A stretch of DNA of 64,000 nucleotides, from contig NW_027488365.1 of the NCBI RefSeq assembly GCF_051014445.1, forward strand, positions 44,154,001-44,218,000, in the 5' to 3' direction. A program made the translations under genes and the position numbers. Under the pieces are notes generated by a model. It saw nothing but the letters and a program-made list of their open reading frames with translations, ran no database searches and was not told the origin of the DNA. Shown in pieces: positions 1 through 8,231 of this stretch (within the stretch, counting starts at the first letter, position 1; the number at the start of each line of letters is the position of its first letter). This DNA is from Colletes latitarsis. Taxonomy: Eukaryota > Arthropoda > Insecta > Hymenoptera > Colletidae.

Positions 1-2881
1 CCACACTGATGCAGTCAATTAAACCTGGTTTTGATCAATATTTCAGAGGATAACACCGGTTAGGTCTGGGTTAGGTCTGGGATATGCCCGCATCTGGCTC
101 ATGATTTTGCCTTCTTCGCATACTTGTTGGCCGGATCCTGGGTTTTTTCCGTGTTTGAATCACGTAGTAATGTGGTACCACACTGAGGCAGTCAATTAAA
201 CCTGGTTTCGATCAATATTTCACAGGATAACACCGGTTAGGTCTGGGTTAGGTCCGGGATATGCCCGCATCTGGCTCATGATTTTGCCTTCTTCGCATAC
301 TTGTTGGCCGGATCCTGGGTTTTTTTCGTGTTTTTGGATCACGTAGTAATGTGGTAACCCACTGAAGCAGTCAATTAAACCTGGTTTCGATCAATATTTT
401 AGAGGATAACACCGGTTAGGTCTGGGTTATGCCCGCATCTGGCTCATGATTTTGCTTTCTTCGCATACTTGTTGGCCAGATCCTGGGTTTTTCTCGTGTT
501 TGAATCACGTAGTAATGTGGTAACACACTGAAGGAGTCAATTAAACCTGGTTTCGATCATTATTTTAGACGATAACACCGGTTAGGTCTGGGTTAGGTCT
601 GGGATATGCGCGCATCTGGCTTATACTTTCGCCTTTTTCGCAAACTTGTTGGCCAGATCATGGGTTTTTTCCGTGTTTGAATCACGTAGTAACGTTGTAC
701 CACTCTGAGGCAGTCAATTAAACATGGATTCGGACAGTATTTTAGAGGATAACACCGGTTAGGTCTGGGTTAGGTCTGCGTTATGCCCGCATCTGGCTCA
801 TGATTTTGCCTTCTTCGCATACTTGTTGGCCAGATCCTGGGTTTTTTTCGTGTTTGAATCACGTAGTAATGTGGTAATACACCGAAGCAGTCAATTAAAC
901 CTGGTTTCGATCAATATTTTAGAGGATAACACCGGTTAGGTCTGGGTTAGGTCTGGGTTATGCCCGCATCTGGCTCATGATTTTGCCTTCTTCGCATACT
1001 TGTTGGCCAGATCCTGGGTTTTTTTCGTGTTTGAATCACGTAGTAATGTGGTAACACACTGAAGCAGTCAATTAAACCTGGTTTCGAACAATATTTTAGA
1101 GGATAATACCGGTTAGGTCTGGCTTAGGTCTGGGTTATGCCCGCATATGGCTCATGATTTTGCCTTCTTCGCATACTTGTAGGCCGGATCCTGGGTTTTT
1201 TTCGTGTTTGAATCACGTAGTTATGTGGTAACACATATGAGCAGTCAATTAACACTTGTTTCGATCCATATTTTGGAGGATAACACCGGTTAGGTCTGGG
1301 TTAGGTCTGGGTTATGCCCGCATCTGGCTCATGATTTTGCATTATTCGCAAACTTGTTGGCCAGATCTTGGGTTTTTTTCGTGTTTGAATCACGTAGTAA
1401 TGTGGTAACACACTGAAGCAGTCAATTAAACCTCGTTTCGCTCAGTATTTTAGAGGATAACACCGGTTAGGTCTGGCTTAGGTCTGGGTTATACCCGCAT
1501 CTGGCTCATGATTTTGCCTTCTTCGCATACTTGTTGGCCAGACCCTGGGTTTTTTTCGTGTTTGAATCACGTAGTAATGTGGTAATACACTGAAGCAGTC
1601 AATTAAACCTGGTTTCGATCAATATTTTAGAGGATAACACCGGTTAGGTCTGGGTTAGGTCTGGGATATGCGCGCATCTGGCTTATACTTTCGCCTTTTT
1701 CGCAAACTTGTTGGCCAGATCCTGGGTTTTTTCCGCGTTTGAATCACGTGGTAATGTGGTACGACACAGAAACAATTCATTAAACCTGGATTCGGACAGT
1801 ATTTTAGAGGATAACACCGGTTAGGTCTGGGTTAGGTCTGGGATATGCGCGCATCTGGCTTATCCTTTCGCCTTTTTCGCAAACTTGTTGGCCAGATCCT
1901 GGGTTTTTTCCGTGTTTGAATCACGTAGTAATGTGGTACCACACTGAGGCAGTCAATTAAACCTGGTTTCGATCAATATTTCACAGGATAACACCGGTTA
2001 GGTCTGGGTTAGGTCCGGGATATGCGCGCATCTGGCTTATACTTTCGCCTTTTTCGGAAACTTGTTGGCTAGATCCCGGGTTTTTTCGGGATTGAATCGC
2101 GTAGTAATGTGGTAACACACTGAAGCAGTCAATTAAACCAGGTTTCAATCAATATTTGAGAGGATAACACCGGTTAGGTCTGGGTTAGGTCTGGGATATG
2201 CGCGCATCTGGCTTATACTTTCGCCTTTTTCGTAAACTTGTTGGCCAGATCCTGGGTTTTTTCCGTGTTTGAATCACGTAGTAATGTGGTACCACACTGA
2301 GGCAGTCAATTAAACCTGGTTTCGATCAATATTTTAGGGGATAACACCGGTTAGGTCTGGGTTAGGTCTGGGATATGCGCGCATCTGGCTTATACTTTCG
2401 CCTTTTTCGCAAACTTGTTGGCCAGATCCTGGGTTTTTTCCGTGTTTGAATCACGTAGTAATGTGGTACCACACTGAGGCAGTCAATTAAACCTGGTTTC
2501 GATCCATATTTCACAGGATAACACCGGTTAGGTCTGGGTTAGGTCTGGGTTATGCCCGCATCTGGCTCATGATTTTGTCTTCTTCGCATACTTGTTGGCC
2601 AGATCCTGGGTTTTTTTCGTGTTTGAATCACGTAGTAATGTGGTAACACACTGAAGCAGTCAATTAAACCAGGTTTCGATTAATATTTTAGGGGATAACA
2701 CCGGTTAGGTCTGGGTTAGGTCTGGGATATGCGCGCATCTGGCTTATACTTTCGCCTTTTTCGCAAACTTGTTGGCCAGATCCTGGGTTTTTTCCGTGTT
2801 TGAATCACGTAGTAATGTGGTACCACACTGAGGCAGTCAATTAAACCTGGTTTCGATCAATATTTCACAGGATAACACCGG

Positions 2882-2914
2882 TTAGGTCTGGGTTAGGTCT
2901 GGGTTAGGTCTGGG
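2882..2914 (+). repeat. triple TTAGGTCTGGG tract
   Basis: Three perfect 11-bp units lie at 2882-2892, 2893-2903 and 2904-2914, where most monomers have two. The extra unit lengthens this monomer to about 188 bp. Confidence 0.95.
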
Positions 2915-3083
2915 TTATGCCCGCATCTGGCTCATGATTTTGTCTTCTTCGCATACTTGTTGGCCAGATCCTGGGTTTTTTTCGTGTTTGAATCACGTAG
3001 TAATGTGGTAACACACTGAAGCAGTCAATTAAACCAGGTTTCGATCAATATTTTAGGGGATAACACCGGTTAGGTCTGGGTTA

Positions 3084-3099
3084 TGTCTGGGATATGCGC
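3084..3099 (+). repeat. 5' target-site duplication of element A copy 1
   Basis: TGTCTGGGATATGCGC abuts the element and matches GGTCTGGGATATGCGC after the poly(A) at 10087-10102, with one substitution (G to T at the first base). The duplicated segment begins inside the second 11-mer of the host monomer, at TTA|GGTCTGGG. Confidence 0.88.
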
Positions 3100-3436
3100 C
3101 CCTCAGGGGGAGTGTCCGGCCAGGTGTCCGGCGCAGTACGGGGCGTAGCGACCCCGAGGTACGTGATGCTAATCACACCGTAAGCCTCCTGTTGGTCGTC
3201 GCAACGACCCATTCACAAATCCAGTTTTGGTTTTGTGAATGGTACGTGGCGGCAGGAGGACCGGGGGCCTTGGCTTAACCGCCTGGGCCGCGAGGATGGT
3301 AACTCTATAAATTACCCTCTGATCCTAAGTTATGGTGCGCGGCGATGGGATGCATGGTTGGGAGAGAAGGCCCAATCCCTAGCGACCACCTCCGGGGGCA
3401 CCTGCCGAACCCCCGGAGTATTAGGCTTCCCCAGGC
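3100..3436 (+). promoter_or_regulatory. structured 5' UTR / putative internal promoter region of element A
   Basis: This is 337 bp with no supported ORF. It contains perfect inverted repeats: 3194-3199 with 3204-3209 (GGTCGT/ACGACC); 3211-3219 with 3232-3240 (ATTCACAAA/TTTGTGAAT); 3185-3191 with 3253-3259 (CCTCCTG/CAGGAGG), enclosing the first two; and 3390-3398 with 3410-3418 (CTCCGGGGG/CCCCCGGAG). A last stem, 3429-3437 with 3447-3455, overlaps the ORF1 start codon. LINEs of this kind normally carry an internal promoter in the 5' UTR; none is recognised here by motif. Confidence 0.7.
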
Positions 3437-6067
3437 ATGGCGGCTCTGCCTGGGGTGACCTCCATTCCGACCACACTCGTGGGAACAGTAATGGACATTA
3501 ATGACTCTCAAATTAGCAACCGGACTGGAAATTTGGAAAACGGAATGGCACGTGTATCGGCAGACGAGATTGGTTTATTGAACAATAATATGGATGGACC
3601 ACTTCCTGGTGGGGTTAAACCCACGGTCAGGAGTGTGCAGGTGGTTAATCCCCCGTTGGGGGTCCACCTGGAGGGTGATGTTGACCTGGTCAGGGTCGGT
3701 CCCGCTCCTGTTGTCAGCCTAGAGCGGCTAAATGTCACGGAGTGGCGTAAGGCGGGGAGGGAATCACCTCCCCGCAGGAGGCATGATGCCGTGGGATCGC
3801 TGCCTTCGATGGGCGGCGCAGCCCAGAGGAAAGATGAGGGGACGGTATGCGTTGGGAATACCATCTCCCACACCCTCGACGACGACGACTCGCAGGATGG
3901 CGACGAGTGGGCGCCGAATCCTTGCACCAGTGACGAAGCTGAGAGTGGCGACTCCAGCGAGGGTTATGGTCCCGGTAAGAGAAAGAGGAAGGGCCCCGGG
4001 GCTGGAAGACCCAGGGGTATCTTCGTGGACCCCAAAAAGTTGGGTCCCGGGATGAAGGCCCTGCCGAAGCAGGCAGACCTCCGCAACATTGCGGAGGTCA
4101 TGAAATCGGACGAGCTCCTGGGTCGGCTCAAGGAGCAACTAGAGTCCGTCGTCAAGGTGGCAGACACCGCAAGCCACCTTAAGACGACGGACATCCGTGG
4201 GCTCCGCTTGGCAGCGAGGGTGGCTATGGTCAGCGCCGAAGAACTTCACGGCAGAGCTGACCGTGCCGAAAATCCCAATAGGCCGGCCCGGGAGGTAGTC
4301 ATTCGCCAGGGCGAGTGGGAGAGGAGGGCCAAGGCCCTCGAGAAGAGGCTGGAAGTGGCAGACAACACCGCCACCACGCTGTCCGAGACCGTGAGGGTGA
4401 AGGACAGGGAGTTGGAGCACCTCAGGCGGGAAGTGCGCCGCCTGAGGTATAAGGAGGAGCGCCGGAGGCTGCTCCGGGAGGAGGAGGAGATGGCCGGCGA
4501 GGCGCCGCCGGACCATGAATTGCCGTGTGTCCCTCGACCCCGGCGGAAGGATCTCCTTCCGTCAACTTTTGCCGGGGGGGACACCGGCATGGAGGTCGAG
4601 ACGGCGGTCCCTGGACCGTCGCCTGCAACGCGGTCCGTTCCGATTGAGGAGAGTCCCGCGTCCGGAAACCCTTTGGTGGTCATGATGACCGATGTGGTGA
4701 AAAGGGTTTCCGAGATGGCGGGACAGATATCAGCCGTGGAGGACCGAGTCGAGGCGCGGCTTGAAGCTGTTTGGCGGATGGTAACCCGCCCGCCTTTGGG
4801 GAAAGGCATGGTGGCCCCACCTCCATCCTTGCGGGCGAACCCGACGGTGGCTTCGAAAGTGCCGGATACGCCGAGGGCAAACGTGAAGGGGACCGCGGCT
4901 GCGAAAACAGGGTGTGCGTATGCCGCCGTGAAAGCCCCTGCGGCTCCCACTAAGCTGACACCCCAGAGGAATGGCGCCACCAAGGCCGTGCGTGGCACAC
5001 CAGAGACAGGAGTGGCAGGAGTTGCGAAGCCCCCTGTCGCGGAACATAAGGTGCCAACAAAGTCAGTGCCTCGTCCCCCTCCGCCACCTCCCAAGACCGA
5101 TAGCGGCAGGGCCCCTCCGTCAGCCCACACCAAAGCGAAGGATACTCCTGCCCCCGCCAACGATGGGCAGAATACGTGGGCGGAGGTGGAAAGGCGGGGG
5201 AAGAAGAAGGCAGCAGAGAAGGGTGCGGCACCTGCCGCAACCTCCACCAAGGGTGGGAAGTCCGCCGCGTCGCGTCGGCCTGCCGCTAATACTGCGGCCG
5301 GCGTCAACAAAAAGAGTGGTACCCAGTCTGCGGCGGTAAAATTACCGAGGCTGCCAAGGAATGCGGCAGTCTCGGTGACCGCCGCTACTGGGCGGGAAGG
5401 AGATCTGGGCCCCCTCCTCAATAGGGTGATGCCCGGGATCTGCCAGGATCTCGGGATCACCGGGATGCGCCCCACCAGGGCCGTCACCGGGGCGCTTCTC
5501 TTAGCGATCCCCGGCGAAGAGGGCAAGGAGAAAGCGTCCGCCCTGCGGGCGCGTCTCGAGGGGGCCCTCGAGGCGGAAGGTGTTCGGGTGGCTTGCCCCC
5601 AAAAACAGGCCGAGTTACGAGTTTCAGGCCTGTCGGAGGCAGCCACCCAGCAGAATGTGAGGGAGGCCCTTGCCACAGCCGGGGGTTGCGGCGCAGCGGC
5701 GGTCAACGTTGGTGACCTCCGTCGGGACAGCTCGGGCATGTTTACTGCCCGGGCCCGCTGTCCCCTTCGCGCTGCAACCAAGCTCGCGAAGTCCAGCCGA
5801 CTTATGGTCGGCATCTTCGAGGCCCGGCTGGCAGTCCTCGCAGCGAGGCCGTTGCAGTGTCACCGCTGCCTAGAGTTCGGCCATGTCCGGCAGCGGTGCA
5901 CCAGCACCGTTGATCGCAGCGGCCTCTGCTACCGCTGCGGAGGGGCCTCCCACACCGCACGGGAGTGCACGGCCGCCCCTAAATGCCCCCTTTGTGTGGG
6001 CTTGGGGCGGCCAGCGGATCACCGCATGGGTGGGGCGGCGTGCCGTCCCCCCAAGCGCAAGGGGTAG
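3437..6067 (+). CDS. ORF1 (Gag-like RNA-binding protein) of element A copy 1, truncated by a nonsense codon
   Basis: ORF1 of R1-clade LINEs encodes the nucleic-acid-binding protein that packages element RNA into an RNP. Visible parts: a basic KRKRK patch at about 179-185 followed by an AT-hook-like GRPRG; a charged, heptad-like coiled coil at about 224-355; a long Pro/Ala/Lys-rich linker including a run of six prolines near 550; an R1-type Gag region at about 650-805; then zinc knuckles C-x2-C-x4-H-x4-C (twice) and C-x2-C-x8-H-x6-C at about 807-865. The frame ends at TAG 6065-6067, where copy 2 has AAG, so the last 150 residues are lost but all knuckles are kept. The start at 3437 was chosen because it is the first long-frame ATG. 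An alternative is the ATG at 3493. Confidence 0.88.
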   Translation: MAALPGVTSIPTTLVGTVMDINDSQISNRTGNLENGMARVSADEIGLLNNNMDGPLPGGVKPTVRSVQVVNPPLGVHLEGDVDLVRVGPAPVVSLERLNVTEWRKAGRESPPRRRHDAVGSLPSMGGAAQRKDEGTVCVGNTISHTLDDDDSQDGDEWAPNPCTSDEAESGDSSEGYGPGKRKRKGPGAGRPRGIFVDPKKLGPGMKALPKQADLRNIAEVMKSDELLGRLKEQLESVVKVADTASHLKTTDIRGLRLAARVAMVSAEELHGRADRAENPNRPAREVVIRQGEWERRAKALEKRLEVADNTATTLSETVRVKDRELEHLRREVRRLRYKEERRRLLREEEEMAGEAPPDHELPCVPRPRRKDLLPSTFAGGDTGMEVETAVPGPSPATRSVPIEESPASGNPLVVMMTDVVKRVSEMAGQISAVEDRVEARLEAVWRMVTRPPLGKGMVAPPPSLRANPTVASKVPDTPRANVKGTAAAKTGCAYAAVKAPAAPTKLTPQRNGATKAVRGTPETGVAGVAKPPVAEHKVPTKSVPRPPPPPPKTDSGRAPPSAHTKAKDTPAPANDGQNTWAEVERRGKKKAAEKGAAPAATSTKGGKSAASRRPAANTAAGVNKKSGTQSAAVKLPRLPRNAAVSVTAATGREGDLGPLLNRVMPGICQDLGITGMRPTRAVTGALLLAIPGEEGKEKASALRARLEGALEAEGVRVACPQKQAELRVSGLSEAATQQNVREALATAGGCGAAAVNVGDLRRDSSGMFTARARCPLRAATKLAKSSRLMVGIFEARLAVLAARPLQCHRCLEFGHVRQRCTSTVDRSGLCYRCGGASHTARECTAAPKCPLCVGLGRPADHRMGGAACRPPKRKG

Positions 6068-6517
6068 AAAGGGAAGGGTGCGGTTGTGCCCCCATCCACG
6101 GTGCCGGCTGGTGTTGAGCCGGCACCGCTGCCCGTCGCGATAGAGGTTCAGGGGGCGGCTTGTTCCCAGCCGTCCCCTGCTGTGGTGTCGGGGACTATTC
6201 CCGCCCCAGCATCTGTCGCGGCGGCGGTGAAAGTGGTGGGGTGTATACCTGCACCGCCCCTAGCAACGGAGATGATGGAGGTGGATGTGGCGCCTTGCGA
6301 CTCGGCGCCCACCACCTCCACGGAATCGGAAGGCGTGCTGTCGTGTGGGGGTACTGCAGAGCCCCCACCACAACCGGCAGCCCAGCCGCCGTGCGGGTCA
6401 GAGCCCCTTAGTAGGGGCGTGCTGGCCTCGTACGGCGGCAAAGATCCGAGGCTCGCAAAAACGCCCCAAAATGCTGGAAGGGGTGGCCTGGAGGAGGCCG
6501 CGGATGAGACCGGATAA
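6068..6517 (+). pseudogene. cut-off ORF1 C-terminal tail, copy 1
   Basis: This is in-frame continuation of ORF1 beyond the TAG at 6065. Copy 2 reads through the same stretch as the Pro/Ala/Val-rich C-terminus and ends at the TAA overlapping the ORF2 ATG. No other break is seen. In this copy the terminating ribosome would stop about 450 nt upstream of the ORF2 start, so stop-start coupling should be lost. Confidence 0.85.
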
Positions 6518-6519
6518 TG
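6515..6519 (+). promoter_or_regulatory. TAATG stop-start overlap between ORF1 and ORF2
   Basis: The ORF1 stop TAA (6515-6517) shares its last A with the ORF2 ATG (6517-6519). UAAUG is the translational-coupling arrangement described for SART1. In this copy it is disconnected by the upstream nonsense codon at 6065. Confidence 0.85.
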
Positions 6520-7485
6520 TCTCAACGCCTCCTCCAGGTTAATTTAAACCACTGTCGGGGGGCTCAGGATCTCATGCTCCAAACCCTCCGGCAGTGGAAC
6601 ATCGGGATGGCAGTGATCGCCGAGCCCTATCGTGTCCCCAAACACCCCGCTTGGGTGGGGGACCTTAACGGTGTCTCGGCGATCACTTGGCTGTACGGAC
6701 GCGGCACGTTGCCGTGCTCTGTAGTTGGAAGGGGCCACGGTTTTGTGGTGGTAAAGTGGGGGCAACTGGTGGTTGCCGGGTGTTACGCGTCGCCCGCTAT
6801 GGGCCTCAGCGAATTTGAGGCGTACCTCGACGATGTGGGGAGATGCATCTCCCCACATCTCGTCAGTGGGGTACTCGTCCTGGGCGATTTTAATGCCCAC
6901 GCTGCAGCGTGGGGCTGCCCCAGGACGACCGTCAAGGGCGACGCGATGCTCGAATGGGCGGCGGGTCACGGCCTCGTAGTGTTGAATGAGGGGGCCGTGA
7001 GCACGTGCGTGCACGCGCGGGGCGAGTCGATCGTCGACATTTCGTTGGCGAGCCTCGCCATAGCGCGCCGTGTGTCCGACTGGAGGGTCGCGGAAGAGGT
7101 GGCCACGTTAAGCGACCACCTCTATATTACGTTCTCCGTATCCGCGACCCCCGGCGTAAATGGACCCCGCCAACCGGGCAGGGAAGCACACCCGGCGCCA
7201 CGCTGGTCCGCCAAGAGGCTGGACCCGGACGCCCTAGCGATGGCAGCCTCCGTTGTGGCATGGCAGGAGATGCCGCGCCGGACCCTCGGCAATCCTTCTG
7301 CCGGGGCGCGTTGGTTCCGGGAGACTATGACGTCGTTGTGTGACGCAGTCATGCCCCGAGCCGTGGGGGGTCCGTGTACTGGTGGTCGGGCGAGATCGAG
7401 AATTTACGCACTCGGTGCGTTGTCGCCCGACGCCGGTACACCCGCGCCAGGAGAAGACGCGGGGCGACGGAGGCAGAGGTGGTGA
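6517..7485 (+). CDS. ORF2 fragment 1: APE-type endonuclease
   Basis: This is the open segment beginning at the TAATG ATG. Residues 1 to about 205 form the endonuclease, with an N-terminal LQVNLN segment, AEPY, the GDFNAH metal-site motif, and the LSDH histidine motif. Homology to element B continues to MPR at 7351-7359; codons after the G-run at 7365-7370 are out of frame and spurious to the stop at 7485. This domain would cut the insertion site, presumably within the 11-mer tract of the satellite (inference from the target-site duplication). Confidence 0.8.
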   Translation: MSQRLLQVNLNHCRGAQDLMLQTLRQWNIGMAVIAEPYRVPKHPAWVGDLNGVSAITWLYGRGTLPCSVVGRGHGFVVVKWGQLVVAGCYASPAMGLSEFEAYLDDVGRCISPHLVSGVLVLGDFNAHAAAWGCPRTTVKGDAMLEWAAGHGLVVLNEGAVSTCVHARGESIVDISLASLAIARRVSDWRVAEEVATLSDHLYITFSVSATPGVNGPRQPGREAHPAPRWSAKRLDPDALAMAASVVAWQEMPRRTLGNPSAGARWFRETMTSLCDAVMPRAVGGPCTGGRARSRIYALGALSPDAGTPAPGEDAGRRRQRW

Positions 7486-8231
7486 GGTTGCGCGGAGAAT
7501 TTTCCCTGGCGCGAAGAACCCTCCGCCGGGCCATCGCGACCGCGATAGCCCAGGCATGGACGGAGATCCTCGGCTCTCTGGATGCAAATCCATGGGGGCG
7601 CCCCTATCATATGGTAGCAGGCAAGATGCGATCATGGGCGCCCCCGATCACAGAGAGTCTCGACCCCCAGCTGCTCGGGGAAACTATGCGCGTCCTTTTC
7701 CCTGTTGGGGGAGAGGCGTTCCTGCATCCCCCCGAGCCACACCCGGATCACCCGCCTTGGTGGTCCGACGAACTGGGGGTCTCCGAGGAGGAGCTGGCCA
7801 GGGCCGTCCGGAGAATGGCTGCCAAGAAGACGGCGCCAGGACCGGACGGCATACCTGGCAGGGGCTGGGCTATAGCGGTGGGCGCTCTGGGGGCCGGCTT
7901 GATACGCGTCTTTGACGCGTGCCTTCGGACCGGCCAGTACCCCCACATATGGAAGGTGGCGAGGTTGATCCTCCTCCACAAACCAGGTAAGCCCGCAGAT
8001 TCTCCATCCGCGTTCCGTCCAATTTGCCTAATGGACGAGGCTGGAAAGCTCCTCGAGCGGGTCATTGTATCCCGGCTCGAGGGCCACCTGTCCCGCGTCG
8101 GCCCCGATCTGGCCGACCGACAGTTCGGCTTTCGCCGGGGCCGTTCCACGGTCGACGCCATAGCGACCGTACGGACCCTGGCGGAATCGGCAATCTCCCG
8201 GGGGGGGTGTGGCGTTGGCAGTATCACTTGA
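7374..8231 (+). CDS. ORF2 fragment 2: linker and N-terminal half of reverse transcriptase
   Basis: This middle open segment starts without an ATG (the first codon is GTG), so it is a frame fragment and not an independent gene. It begins with VYWW, which aligns with the same residues of element B directly after the shared frameshift. RT motifs in order are KKTAPGPDGIPG, SAFRPICLMDEAGKLLERV and RQFGFRRGRSTVDAI. True homology ends at the G8 run around 8200-8207; the remaining codons to the stop are out of frame. Confidence 0.75.
   Translation: MYWWSGEIENLRTRCVVARRRYTRARRRRGATEAEVVRLRGEFSLARRTLRRAIATAIAQAWTEILGSLDANPWGRPYHMVAGKMRSWAPPITESLDPQLLGETMRVLFPVGGEAFLHPPEPHPDHPPWWSDELGVSEEELARAVRRMAAKKTAPGPDGIPGRGWAIAVGALGAGLIRVFDACLRTGQYPHIWKVARLILLHKPGKPADSPSAFRPICLMDEAGKLLERVIVSRLEGHLSRVGPDLADRQFGFRRGRSTVDAIATVRTLAESAISRGGCGVGSIT

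Larger units (their letters stand above)
1..3099. repeat. 177-bp telomere-like satellite array, left block
   Basis: About 17 head-to-tail monomers. Anchoring on GAATCACG gives starts at 1033, 1210, 1387, 1564, 1741, 1918 and 2094, so the spacing is 177, 177, 177, 177, 177 and 176 bp. Each monomer contains one to three direct copies of TTAGGTCTGGG (or a TCCGGG variant) followed by TATGC. Two subfamilies alternate: type I (CCCGCATCTGGCTCATG, GTAACACACTGAAGCAG) and type II (GCGCATCTGGCTTATAC, GTACCACACTGAGGCAG). A type III-like monomer (CACGTGGTAATG, ACGACACAGAAACAA) begins near 1741. I see no gene here. Confidence 0.97.

Noticed and set aside
3100..3180. HDV-like self-cleaving ribozyme at the 5' end of element A
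   Set aside because: Such ribozymes occur at the 5' ends of some LINEs, but I could not find a matching P1 3' strand or the nested double pseudoknot by eye. A covariance-model search would decide.
3235..3501. 88-codon frame in the 5' UTR upstream of ORF1
   Set aside because: Copy 2 has a stop inside it, it overlaps the ORF1 start, and it has no recognisable domain.
4246..5814. 522-codon antisense ORF across ORF1, present in both copies (also 27459-29027)
   Set aside because: It is the GC-rich shadow of ORF1 codon usage, has low-complexity Ala/Ser/Arg composition and no recognisable domain. Conservation follows from the near-identity of the copies.
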